Source: Roseospirillum parvum
GTDB taxonomy: Bacteria > Pseudomonadota > Alphaproteobacteria > Rhodospirillales > Rhodospirillaceae
NCBI RefSeq assembly: GCF_900100455.1
Contig: NZ_FNCV01000007.1
Coordinates: 62,001-126,000 of the forward strand
Direction of reading: 5' to 3'
Length of the DNA stretch: 64,000 bases
In this document: piece by piece, positions 1 to 7,640 of the stretch
Position numbering within the stretch: the first letter of the stretch is position 1
Layout: each line of letters opens with the position of its first letter
Program-made: the position numbers and the translations under genes
The notes under the pieces: generated by a model
Databases searched by the model: none
The model's input: only the letters and a program-made list of their open reading frames with translations
Told to the model about the DNA's origin: nothing

Positions 1-221
1 TAGAAGTGGTGGATGCCGACCACCCCGAAGATGCCGCACAGGGCCACCGCCACGCCGAAGCTCTTGGGGCTTTCCGTCTGGGGTGGCCCGGCCGGGCCGC
101 TGGGGTTGGTGAAGCCGCACCTGGGGCAGGCGGCGGCGAGGCTCGGCATGGCGGTGCCGCAGGCCATGCAGTACTTGGTGCCCGGGCGGATGCCGGCCGG
201 ACCCTTGACGTCGATTGCCAC
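1..221 (-). CDS. Zinc-ribbon/TM2 domain membrane protein (3' part outside window)
   Basis: Only the first 73 or so codons are inside the window. The GTG at 219-221 follows a GGGAGG-like site. The product has two Cys pairs (CMAC and CPRC), a zinc-ribbon signature, then a short Pro/Ser linker and the start of a hydrophobic segment ending GIHHFY, the typical TM2-domain turn. It resembles the complete gene at 391-765, so the two look like paralogues in tandem. TM2 proteins are small two-helix inner-membrane proteins, mostly of unknown role. Truncated by the window edge. Confidence 0.7.
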   Translation of the reverse strand, partial: MAIDVKGPAGIRPGTKYCMACGTAMPSLAAACPRCGFTNPSGPAGPPQTESPKSFGVAVALCGIFGVVGIHHF

Positions 222-247
222 GGTGTGCCTCCCCGCGCCCAGCCCCT

Positions 248-307
248 AGAGCGTTTTGCGCTTGAACGGAATCACTGTCTTCAGGGGTCCGGTTCGCAAA
301 ACGCTCT
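248..307. repeat. Palindromic element 1 between the TM2 genes
   Basis: Outer arms AGAGCGTTTTGCG (248-260) and CGCAAAACGCTCT (295-307) are perfect 13-bp inverted repeats, and partial complementarity continues inward. It lies just upstream of the partial TM2 gene and 13 bp from a second palindrome. Likely a small dispersed palindromic repeat of the kind frequent in alphaproteobacterial intergenic regions. It could also act as a terminator or mRNA-stabilising hairpin. Confidence 0.7.
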
Positions 308-320
308 CGATTCAATAATT

Positions 321-393
321 TAGAGCACGGCCCCGCGTTTAAACCGTTTAAACGGGGTCACTTTGCGACCCCGTTTAAACGCGACGTGCTCTA
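321..393. repeat. Palindromic element 2 with three GTTTAAAC boxes
   Basis: Outer arms TAGAGCACG (321-329) and CGTGCTCTA (385-393). Inside are perfect 15-bp arms at 345-359 and 367-381 around a 7-nt loop. The octamer GTTTAAAC occurs at 337-344, 346-353 and 373-380. The TAG stop codon of the TM2 gene (391-393 read on minus) is supplied by the outer arm, so the element abuts or invaded the gene end. Probably a mobile or dispersed palindromic repeat. Confidence 0.7.
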
Positions 394-765
394 GCGCTTC
401 AGGGGCAGGCCGTTCTTGTCCTTGAACGAGCCGACCAGGATCATCACGAAGTCGATCAGGGTCCAGATGCCGAACGCCCCCAGGGTGAGCAGCATCAGGA
501 TGCCGGTGACGATCTTGCCGACATAGAAGCGGTGGATGCCGAACGAGCCGAGAAAGAAGCAGAGCAGCGCCGCCGGCACCATGCCCTTGTCCGACACCCC
601 CATGCTGGCCGCCGGGTTGGGCGCCCCGCAATGGGGGCAGGCGGCGGCGGTGACGGCCATCTGGCCGCCGCAGGTGGCGCAGTGGATCAGCCCGCCCGGC
701 GTCGGCGCGGCGGGGGCCCCGCTGGCAGGCTGGGCGGCGGACGACGGGGCGGCAGCATCGGCCAT
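391..765 (-). CDS. Zinc-ribbon/TM2 domain membrane protein
   Basis: 124 aa. An Ala/Pro-rich N-terminus precedes a zinc ribbon (CATC and CPHC Cys pairs, about residues 30-50). Two hydrophobic helices follow, joined by the FGIHRFYVGK turn typical of TM2 domains, and then a short basic tail. Complete and in family size. It is the paralogue of the partial gene at the window start, same strand, about 170 bp apart. A role in membrane or envelope homeostasis is only guessed for this family. Confidence 0.8.
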   Translation of the reverse strand: MADAAAPSSAAQPASGAPAAPTPGGLIHCATCGGQMAVTAAACPHCGAPNPAASMGVSDKGMVPAALLCFFLGSFGIHRFYVGKIVTGILMLLTLGAFGIWTLIDFVMILVGSFKDKNGLPLKR

Positions 766-902
766 GACGTGGGTTTCCCTCCAAGGACATGGGCTGCACC
801 GACCGGGGCCATGGGTCCCTCACCCGCCCCGGGCGGCTGGCAGAGGAGAAAGTGTAGCCGCTTTCGCCCCGCCGGACCACCACGCCGGGACCCGGCGCGG
901 GC

Positions 903-935
903 AAAAAAAAGCCGTGGGGACAAGGCCCCACGGCT
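903..935 (-). terminator. Rho-independent terminator
   Basis: On minus, a 10-bp GC-rich stem (AGCCGTGGGG pairing with CCCCACGGCT, positions 926-935 and 910-919) is followed directly by eight U residues (903-910). This is a textbook intrinsic terminator, and one of very few in the window with a full U tract. Confidence 0.85.
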
Positions 936-1045
936 CGGAGTCTAGGGAGGAAACGTCCAGAAAGCGCAACCCGGGACCCACCGGTCCGGCAGCTCCCGTG
1001 CTGCACTGCAAAAGCTATCACCGGGCCGGCGGGCCTCGCAAGCCT
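903..1045 (-). ncRNA. Candidate small RNA ending at an orphan terminator
   Basis: The strong intrinsic terminator at 903-935 has no protein gene upstream on its strand: the next gene, at 1155, is divergent. The interval read on minus can form a long hairpin pairing GGCCCGCCGGCC (about 1022-1033) with GGACCGGTGGGTCC (about 973-986). A C/U-rich CCTCCCT single strand lies just before the terminator. Length (about 140 nt) and the long-stem shape would fit a 6S-like RNA or a trans-acting sRNA, but no family signature was recognised. The 5' end is a guess. The 389-bp gap 766-1154 contains nothing else I can identify. Confidence 0.45.
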
Positions 1046-1154
1046 ATTTTTTAATCGTGCCTAAAAAACATTCATTGACCGGGATTGGGCATCCCCTGGC
1101 ACGGCGTTTGCTGATTACCCGGGGACTGAAGCCCCCCGACCCGGACTCCCCGCC

Positions 1155-1979
1155 ATGACCACCGCCCGCCCCCTGCTTCCGCCGCTCTGCCTCGCCCTGG
1201 CCCTGCTTGCCGCCCTGCTCCCGGCGGCGGCGCGGGCCGGCACGGCCGATCTGTGCCGCGCCGCGGCGGCCCGGCAGGAGGCCGCCCACGGCCTGCCGGA
1301 GCACCTTCTGTCGGCCATCGCGCTGTCGGAATCGGGGCGCTGGGACCCGGCCCGGGGGGAAAGTTATGCCTGGCCGTGGACCGTCACCAACGGCGGACCG
1401 GGCAGGTATTTCCCCACCAAGGCCGCCGCCCTGGCCGAGGTGCGCCGCCTGCAGGCGGCCGGCGAGACCAACATCGACGTCGGCTGCCTGCAGATCAACC
1501 TGGGCTACCACGGGCAGCACTTCGCCTCGCTCGACGCCGCCTTCGACCCCGACACCAACGCCGCCTACGCGGCCGACTTCCTGAGCCGCCTGTACGCCGA
1601 AAGCGGCAGTTGGCGCACCGCGGCGGCGCACTATCATTCGCGCACGCCGCATCTGGGGGCGCGCTATCAGGCCAAGGTGGTGCGCCTGTGGAACGCCGAG
1701 AAGGCGCGCGGTCCCCTCGCCCCGACCGCACCCCAGGCGACCGACGACGGCCGCGCCGTGGCCGCCGAGATCGCCGCCGCCGCCCGCGCCGAGGCCCAGG
1801 CCCGGGCCGCCGCCGTGCAGGCCGAGGCGGAACGCCGGGCCGCCGAACTGGCCCGCGAACGCACCGTGAAGCAGGCCCACCGGGTGGCCGATCTGGCCCG
1901 CGCCAAGGCGCTGGCCGAGCTGTGGCGGGAACGCCGGCTGGCCGCCTGGAAGGCGCGCCAGGAGCAGGACGATTCCTGA
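1155..1979 (+). CDS. Lytic transglycosylase-like (SLT fold) exported protein
   Basis: 274 aa. Residues 1-28 form a classical Sec signal peptide ending AARAG. Residues 30-170 match the soluble lytic transglycosylase fold: LLSAIALSESG carries the catalytic Glu context, DVGCLQINLGYH is the second SLT motif, and AAHYHSRTPHLGARYQAKV is the third. The last 90 residues are Ala/Glu/Arg-rich and helical, probably a coiled coil. Such enzymes cleave peptidoglycan in the periplasm, releasing anhydromuropeptides. Single gene, with no clear operon partner. Confidence 0.8.
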   Translation: MTTARPLLPPLCLALALLAALLPAAARAGTADLCRAAAARQEAAHGLPEHLLSAIALSESGRWDPARGESYAWPWTVTNGGPGRYFPTKAAALAEVRRLQAAGETNIDVGCLQINLGYHGQHFASLDAAFDPDTNAAYAADFLSRLYAESGSWRTAAAHYHSRTPHLGARYQAKVVRLWNAEKARGPLAPTAPQATDDGRAVAAEIAAAARAEAQARAAAVQAEAERRAAELARERTVKQAHRVADLARAKALAELWRERRLAAWKARQEQDDS

Positions 1980-2310
1980 TCCGTCCCCCGCTCCGGCGCC
2001 CCCGGACCGGGCATGATCCGGGCATGGTCCGGGCATGGTCCGGGCATGGTCACGCCCTCGTCACCCCCAGCCCCTTGCGCCTGGGGCGATCAATGTTAGT
2101 CTTTCCCAATCAGGATTTCCCGACACCACCCGGCGCGCGACACCATGACGCCGCCGTGCCGGTGGTTGCCGCCGGACCCGTCCAGGGGCCCCGGTGACCG
2201 AGCCCGCAAGCCACCCGGACCCCTCCCCGCCGACCCCTGGGTGCGCTCCCGCCATCGCCATCGCCTTCCTCCCGCCGACCCGTGTCCAGGGGGCCCAGAC
2301 GAGACAGCGT
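1980..2310. other. Intergenic region with 11-bp tandem repeat
   Basis: 331 bp between the transglycosylase and the HAD gene. It contains the 11-bp repeat at 2007-2050 and a small CCCCAG/CTGGGG dyad near 2068-2087. A TTGCGC box at 2076-2081 followed by TTAG-like bases could be a weak promoter for the trehalose unit. Frames open here look like non-coding GC shadow. Confidence 0.4.
2007..2050. repeat. 11-bp tandem repeat, four copies
   Basis: Unit CCGGGCATGGT repeated at 2007-2017 (one mismatch), 2018-2028, 2029-2039 and 2040-2050. Non-coding minisatellite, prone to copy-number change. Confidence 0.9.
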
Positions 2311-3072
2311 ATGCCCGACGCGCGCCACCCCACCGACCCACTGCCCCGCCTCGACACCCTCGGCCTGCGTGCCCTGGTGTTCGACCTGGACGGCGTCGTC
2401 ACCTCCACCGCCCGTCTCCACTTCGGGGCCTGGAAGGCGCTGTTCGACGCCTACCTGGAAACCCGTGACGGCCCCGGCTTCGCCCCCTTCACCGAGGCCG
2501 ACTACATGACCCTGGTCGATGGCCGGCCGCGCTACGAGGGGGTGGCCAAGTTCCTGGCCAGCCGGGGCATCGAGCTGCCCCACGGCAGCCCCAACGATGC
2601 ACCCGAGGCCGAGACCGTGTGTGGCCTGGGCAACCGCAAGAACATCCACTTCAACCACCTTTTGACCACCCAGGGGGCGGAGGTCTTTCCGTCCTCGGTG
2701 CGGCTGATCGAGCGCCTCAAGGCCAAGGGACTGGCGATGGCCGTCAACTCGTCGTCGCGCAACTGCCAGCGGGTGCTGGAAACCACCGGCCTTTTGCCCC
2801 TGTTCGACGCCGTCGTCGATGGCGTCTACGCCGATGAGCACGGCCTGCCCGGCAAGCCCCAGCCCGAAACCTTCCTCGCCGCCGCCCGACTGGTCGGCGC
2901 CGAACCGGCGACCGCCGCCGTTTTCGAGGACGCGGTGGCCGGGGTGCGCTCGGCCCGGGCCGGCGGCTTCCGACTGGTCGTCGGCATCGACCGGGGGGCC
3001 GGCCGCCAAGCCCTGCTCGACGGCGGCGCCGACGTGGTGGTCACCGACCTGGGAGAATTCAACCTTGACTGA
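2311..3072 (+). CDS. Beta-phosphoglucomutase-like HAD hydrolase
   Basis: 253 aa from the ATG at 2311. Upstream in-frame codons read as non-coding. HAD motif I is FDLDGVVTSTA (Asp25, Asp27) followed by HFGAWK, as in beta-phosphoglucomutases. VNSSSRNC is motif II and FEDAVAGV is motif IV. Known relatives interconvert beta-glucose-1-phosphate and glucose-6-phosphate. It overlaps the trehalose phosphatase gene by 8 bp and lies upstream of a GH65 phosphorylase that would make beta-glucose-1-phosphate, so the assignment fits the context. A phosphatase role cannot be excluded. Confidence 0.8.
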   Translation: MPDARHPTDPLPRLDTLGLRALVFDLDGVVTSTARLHFGAWKALFDAYLETRDGPGFAPFTEADYMTLVDGRPRYEGVAKFLASRGIELPHGSPNDAPEAETVCGLGNRKNIHFNHLLTTQGAEVFPSSVRLIERLKAKGLAMAVNSSSRNCQRVLETTGLLPLFDAVVDGVYADEHGLPGKPQPETFLAAARLVGAEPATAAVFEDAVAGVRSARAGGFRLVVGIDRGAGRQALLDGGADVVVTDLGEFNLD

Positions 3073-3907
3073 TCGACGCCCCACCCCGCCCCTGACCCCG
3101 GTCGCCGAGCTGCCCTCGGCGCTCGACGACTTCGCCGGCTTCACCGCCGCCCTTGAGGGCCGCACCCCGGCCATCTTCCTCGACTACGACGGTACCCTGA
3201 CCCCGATCGTGGCGCGCCCCGAGGACGCCGTGCTCGACCCGGCCGGGCGGGCCATCGTCGCCGAGCTGGCCAAGCGCCTGCCGGTGGCCGTGGTCTCCGG
3301 ACGCGACCGCCCGGACGTCGAGAAACTGGTCGGCATCGACGGGCTGATCTACGCCGGCTCGCACGGCTTCGACGTGACCATCCCCGGCCACGGCACGCTG
3401 GATCACGAGGGCATCGCCGACCTGGGCGGCCTTCTGGACAGCGTCGAGGCCCACCTCAGGCGCCATCTGGACCCCATCGCCGGGGCCCTGATCGAGCGCA
3501 AGAAGTTCTCCATCGCCGCCCACTACCGGCAGGTCGCCGAGGCCGACTACCCGGCCTTCCGGGCCGGTCTCGACCAGGTCCTGGCCAGCTTTTCCGGCAT
3601 CAAGGAGAAGCCGGGCAAGAAGGTCTTCGAGTTCCAGCCGGCCATCGACTGGGACAAGGGCAAGTGCGTGCGCCACCTGCGTCAGGCGCTGGAGTTGAAC
3701 GATCCCGCCTACTGCCCGCTGTTCTTCGGCGACGACGTCACCGACGAGGACGCCTTCAAGGCGCTGCCCGACTTCGCCGGCTTCGGCGTGCTGTGCGCCC
3801 CGGCCGACTGGGCCGAGGACGACGGCACCCCCAAGCAGAGCTACGCCCGCTTCCGGCTCGATGATCCGGCCCAGGTGCTGGCCTTCCTCGACCGTCTGGG
3901 CCGCTAG
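3065..3907 (+). CDS. otsB: Trehalose-6-phosphate phosphatase
   Basis: 280 aa. No ATG fits. The TTG at 3065 is chosen because GGGAG lies 9 bp upstream and the start overlaps the HAD stop by 8 bp. HAD motif I is FLDYDGTLTPI (Asp40, Asp42). VAVVSGRDR, the GSHGFD turn and FFGDDVTDEDAF are characteristic of OtsB. The reaction is trehalose-6-P to trehalose plus phosphate. No OtsA synthase is present in the window, so the substrate source is elsewhere or the unit salvages imported trehalose-phosphate. Confidence 0.88.
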   Translation: MTDRRPTPPLTPVAELPSALDDFAGFTAALEGRTPAIFLDYDGTLTPIVARPEDAVLDPAGRAIVAELAKRLPVAVVSGRDRPDVEKLVGIDGLIYAGSHGFDVTIPGHGTLDHEGIADLGGLLDSVEAHLRRHLDPIAGALIERKKFSIAAHYRQVAEADYPAFRAGLDQVLASFSGIKEKPGKKVFEFQPAIDWDKGKCVRHLRQALELNDPAYCPLFFGDDVTDEDAFKALPDFAGFGVLCAPADWAEDDGTPKQSYARFRLDDPAQVLAFLDRLGR

Positions 3908-3950
3908 AGCCGCCCACCCCCGTCCCCCCCACCCAGGAAACCGACCGCCG

Positions 3951-6473
3951 ATGACCGAGAGGACCGCCGCCCTTCCCCACCCTGGCGACCCCGCCTGGAC
4001 CCTGGCCTATGAAGGGTTCGCGCCGGAGCAGCAGGGCCTGCGCGAGGCTCTGACCGCGATCGGCAACGGCTACATGGTCAGCCGGGGCGCCCTGCCCTGG
4101 GAGCGCGGCGACGACACCCACTACCCGGCGACCTATCTGGCCGGCGGCTACAACCGGCTGATCACCCGCATCGCCGAGCGCGACATCGTCAACGAGGATC
4201 TGGTCCGTCTGCCCGACTGGTCGGGCCTGATGGTGCATTTCGACGGCGAGAACCCGATCGATCTGGCCGACACCACCTGGCGCGAGGTGCGCCACTGGCT
4301 GGACCTCAGGCACGGCGTGCTGCACCTCAGCCTGATCGCCACCGACCCCTCCGGCCGCGAGACGGCGCTCCATCTGGCCCGCGTGGTGTCCATGGACCAG
4401 CCCCATCTGGCCGCCCTCGAACTGACCCTGACGCCGCTCAACTGGTCGGGCCGGGTGGTCATCGACTCAGGGCTCAACGGGCACCTCATCAACGCCGGGG
4501 TCAAACGCTACCGGCAGCTTTCCAGCACCCACCTCGAGGCCACCGACGCCGCCACCTTCCAGGCCCACACCGACGGCCCCGACGGCCCCGGCGAGGAGGA
4601 AATGATCGCCCTGGTCAGCACCTTCAGCCAGGCCCGCCTGAGGGTCGGTCAGGCGGCCCGCACCCGGCTGCTGACCGCCGAGGGACGCTCCCACCCGGTG
4701 GAGCGCCGCGACGCCCTGGCCGAGGACGGCCGGGTGCGCCACACCCTGACCGTCCAGATGACCCACGGCGAGCCGGTGACCGTCGAAAAGGTGGCCGCCC
4801 TTTACACCAGCCGCGACACGGCCATTTCCGAGCCCGGTCTGGCGGCCCGCGAGGCGGTCGCCGAGGCCCCCCCGGCGAGCGCCCTGGTCGCCGCCCACGG
4901 CGCCACCTGGGAGCGCCTGTGGCAACAGGCCGACGTGGTCTTCGAGGTCGACGACCCCGAGGTCGACCCGGCCACCGTGCAGATGAACGTGCGCCTGCAC
5001 ATCTTCCACCTGTTGCAGACCCTGTCGCCCCACTCGGCCGATCTCGATGTCGGCGTGCCGGCGCGCGGCTGGCACGGCGAGGCCTATCGCGGCCACGTCT
5101 TCTGGGACGAGCTTTTCATCCTGCCCTTCCTCACCCTGCACTTCCCGGAGATCAGCGCCGCCATGCTGCGCTACCGGGCGCGGCGCCTGCCCAAGGCGCG
5201 GGCGGCGGCGCGCGCCGCCGGCCACGGCGGCGCCATGTTCCCCTGGCAGAGCGGCTCGGACGGCCGCGAGGAAAGCCAGGTGATGCACCTCAACCCGCGC
5301 TCCGGACGCTGGATTCCCGACAACACCTGGGTCCAGCGCCACGTCAGCCTGGCCATCGCGGTGAACGTGGCCAACCATCTGGCGGCGACCGGCGACCAGG
5401 GCTTCCTCGACAATTTCGGGGCCGAGCTGCTGATCGACATCACCCGCTTCTTCGCCAGCCTGGCCGAGCACGACCCGGCCACCGACCGCTATTCGATCCA
5501 TCAGGTGATGGGCCCCGACGAGTACCACGACGGCTATCCCGAGGGGCATCGGCTGGCCGGCCGCACCGCGCTGTCCAACAACGCCTACACCAACGTGCTG
5601 GTGGCCTGGCTGATGGGCACCGCCGGCGACCTGCTGGCCGGCCTGGAGGCGGCCCGGCGCGACCAGATCATGGGCCGCCTGGGAATCGCCCCCGAGGAAC
5701 CCGACCGCTGGGCCGAGATGGCCAAAAAGATGGTCGTGCCGGTGATGGACGACGGGGTGCTGGAGCAGTTCGAGGGCTACGCCGAGCTCAAGGAATTCGA
5801 CTGGGAGGGCTACCGGGCCCGCTACGGCGACATCCAGCGGCTCGACCGCATCCTCGAGGCCGAGGGTGATTCGGCCAATCGCTACAAGCTGTCCAAGCAG
5901 GCCGACGCCCTGATGCTGTGCTACCTGTTCCCGGAACCGGAACTGAGCCACCTTCTGGAGCGCCTGGGCGTGCCCTTCGGACCCGAGGCGTGGCAGCGCA
6001 CCATCAACACCTATCTGGCCCGCACCTCGCACGGCTCGACGCTGTCCTATCTGGTCCACGCCTGGGTCATGGCGCGCAGCCACCCGGAGGACGCCTGGGG
6101 CATGTTCAAGACCGCCCTGGCCAGCGACCTGACCGACGTCCAGGGCGGCACCACCGCCGAGGGCATCCACCTGGGCGCCATGGCCGGCACGGTCGATCTG
6201 GTCATGCGCGGCTTCAGCGGGCTGGCGGTGCGCCGCGCCGGCGACACCGTGGGCCTGCACTTCGATCCGGTGGCCAACCGGCGCGTCCGCCGGCTCGCCT
6301 TCCGGGTCCGCTTCCGGGGCCACTGGCTGGGCGTCGAGCAGACCCCGGACAGCCTGACCCTGACCCCCGGCCCCGACTGGGACCCGCGAACCCCGGTGCT
6401 GGTCGGCGGCCGGTCGATGCCCCTCGGCCCGGGCCGCCCCGAAACCATCCGGCTGACCGGCGCCCCGGCCTGA
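3951..6473 (+). CDS. Glycoside hydrolase family 65 (trehalose/kojibiose/maltose phosphorylase type)
   Basis: 840 aa from the ATG at 3951, preceded by AGGAAA. An N-terminal beta-sandwich (AIGNGYMVSRGA) is followed by the (alpha/alpha)6 catalytic domain with HVFWDELFILPF and the GPDEYH motif, whose Glu524 is the predicted general acid. The C-terminal region (ALASDLTDVQGGTTAEGIHL) binds phosphate in family members. The family cleaves alpha-glucosides with phosphate to beta-glucose-1-phosphate plus sugar. With the two genes upstream it forms a trehalose-P to glucose-6-P route. Exact substrate not determinable from sequence. Confidence 0.88.
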   Translation: MTERTAALPHPGDPAWTLAYEGFAPEQQGLREALTAIGNGYMVSRGALPWERGDDTHYPATYLAGGYNRLITRIAERDIVNEDLVRLPDWSGLMVHFDGENPIDLADTTWREVRHWLDLRHGVLHLSLIATDPSGRETALHLARVVSMDQPHLAALELTLTPLNWSGRVVIDSGLNGHLINAGVKRYRQLSSTHLEATDAATFQAHTDGPDGPGEEEMIALVSTFSQARLRVGQAARTRLLTAEGRSHPVERRDALAEDGRVRHTLTVQMTHGEPVTVEKVAALYTSRDTAISEPGLAAREAVAEAPPASALVAAHGATWERLWQQADVVFEVDDPEVDPATVQMNVRLHIFHLLQTLSPHSADLDVGVPARGWHGEAYRGHVFWDELFILPFLTLHFPEISAAMLRYRARRLPKARAAARAAGHGGAMFPWQSGSDGREESQVMHLNPRSGRWIPDNTWVQRHVSLAIAVNVANHLAATGDQGFLDNFGAELLIDITRFFASLAEHDPATDRYSIHQVMGPDEYHDGYPEGHRLAGRTALSNNAYTNVLVAWLMGTAGDLLAGLEAARRDQIMGRLGIAPEEPDRWAEMAKKMVVPVMDDGVLEQFEGYAELKEFDWEGYRARYGDIQRLDRILEAEGDSANRYKLSKQADALMLCYLFPEPELSHLLERLGVPFGPEAWQRTINTYLARTSHGSTLSYLVHAWVMARSHPEDAWGMFKTALASDLTDVQGGTTAEGIHLGAMAGTVDLVMRGFSGLAVRRAGDTVGLHFDPVANRRVRRLAFRVRFRGHWLGVEQTPDSLTLTPGPDWDPRTPVLVGGRSMPLGPGRPETIRLTGAPA

Positions 6474-6507
6474 CCCACCGGCGGCGCTGCCGCGCCCGGC
6501 CAGCCGC

Positions 6508-7479
6508 TCAGCGGGCGAACTGGGCCCGGTAGAGGGTCGGCGTGGTCGACAGGCGGCGGCGGAAATGGTGGCGCAGCGTCGCCGCCGAGCCGAAGCCCGA
6601 GCCGGCGGCGATCTCCTCCATGCCCAGCCGCGTCGTTTCCAGCAGATCGCAGGCGTGGGCCAGCCGCTCGGCGGTCACCCACTCGGCCGGGGTCATGCCG
6701 GTGGCCTCGGAGAAGCGGCGCAAGAAGGTGCGCGGGGCCAGTCCGGCGCGCCGGCTGAGGCGGTCCAGCGACAGGTCCTGATCGAGCGAGGCGCGCATCC
6801 AGTCGAGCAACTCGGCCAGCCGGGCGCTGCCATCGCTGGCCACCGGGCGGCGCACGAACTGCGCCTGACCGCCCCCCCGGTGCGGCGGCACCACCAGCCC
6901 GCAGGCGATGGCGTTGGCCGCCTGCGGGCCAAGGTCGCGGCGCACCAGATGCAGGCACAGGTCGATCCCGGCGGCGCTGCCGGCCGAGGTCAGGATGTCC
7001 CCCTCGTCGACATACAGCACGTTGGCCTCGAAGACGACGCCGGGATGGCGGCGGGCGAAATCGTCGGCCAGCCGCCAGTGGGTGGTGGCCCGGCGTCCGG
7101 CCAGCAACCCGGCCGCCGCCAAAACATAGGCGCCGCCGCAGATGGAGACCATGCGCGCCCCGCGCCGGTGGGCCGCCGCCAGGGCCTCGGCAAGCCGCCC
7201 CGGCACCTGGTGATGGGGCCGCCGCCAGCCCGGCACAATCACCGTCGTGGCATCCTCCAGCAGTTCCAGGCCGCCCCCGGGGGTGACCGTCAGCCCGCCC
7301 TGGGCGTGCAGCGCACCGGGCTCGCCGGCCACCGTGGCGACGGTGTAGGGGGGCGCCGGGTCGCCGGACCAGGCGGCGCCGAAAACCTCCACGGCGATGC
7401 CGTACTCGAAGGTGCACAGGCCGTCGTAGGCCAACACCGCCACCCGGTGGGGCGGCTTGCTGGTGGCGTGCTTTGTCAT
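6508..7479 (-). CDS. GlxA-type AraC transcriptional regulator with DJ-1/PfpI domain
   Basis: 323 aa from the ATG at 7479 (GAAG nearby). Residues 1-180 are a class I glutamine-amidotransferase-like/DJ-1 domain (VAVLAYDGLCTFEYG, VSICGGAYVLAAAGLL). The C-terminal 100 residues hold two AraC helix-turn-helix motifs (LSRRAGLAPRTFLRRFSEA and GSGFGSAATLRHHFRR). These regulators usually sense small metabolites and activate neighbouring transport or catabolic genes. The divergent EamA exporter 160 bp away is the natural target. It ends 34 bp from the convergent GH65 gene. Confidence 0.85.
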   Translation of the reverse strand: MTKHATSKPPHRVAVLAYDGLCTFEYGIAVEVFGAAWSGDPAPPYTVATVAGEPGALHAQGGLTVTPGGGLELLEDATTVIVPGWRRPHHQVPGRLAEALAAAHRRGARMVSICGGAYVLAAAGLLAGRRATTHWRLADDFARRHPGVVFEANVLYVDEGDILTSAGSAAGIDLCLHLVRRDLGPQAANAIACGLVVPPHRGGGQAQFVRRPVASDGSARLAELLDWMRASLDQDLSLDRLSRRAGLAPRTFLRRFSEATGMTPAEWVTAERLAHACDLLETTRLGMEEIAAGSGFGSAATLRHHFRRRLSTTPTLYRAQFAR

Positions 7480-7640
7480 GATCTTCACGATAAGTGTCAA
7501 TCGCGCCACTTGCCAGTTTTTTCCACCAACCCGAGAGTTGCCCCGACGCACCCAAAGCCACGCGCCACCGGTCCGCATCGTCTTGCGGCTCGGAGCGATC
7601 AGGCGACGCGGCGCCGGACAGGGAATGGGGAGACAGCAAG

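Noticed and set aside
903-1045. Firm assignment as 6S RNA, SRP RNA or tmRNA
   Set aside because: The SRP GGAAG-type loop and tmRNA tRNA-like end are absent, and the 6S shape alone is not enough; kept as an unnamed candidate sRNA.
4467-6323. 618-codon open frame opposite the GH65 gene
   Set aside because: Shadow frame; the plus strand carries the full GH65 signature.
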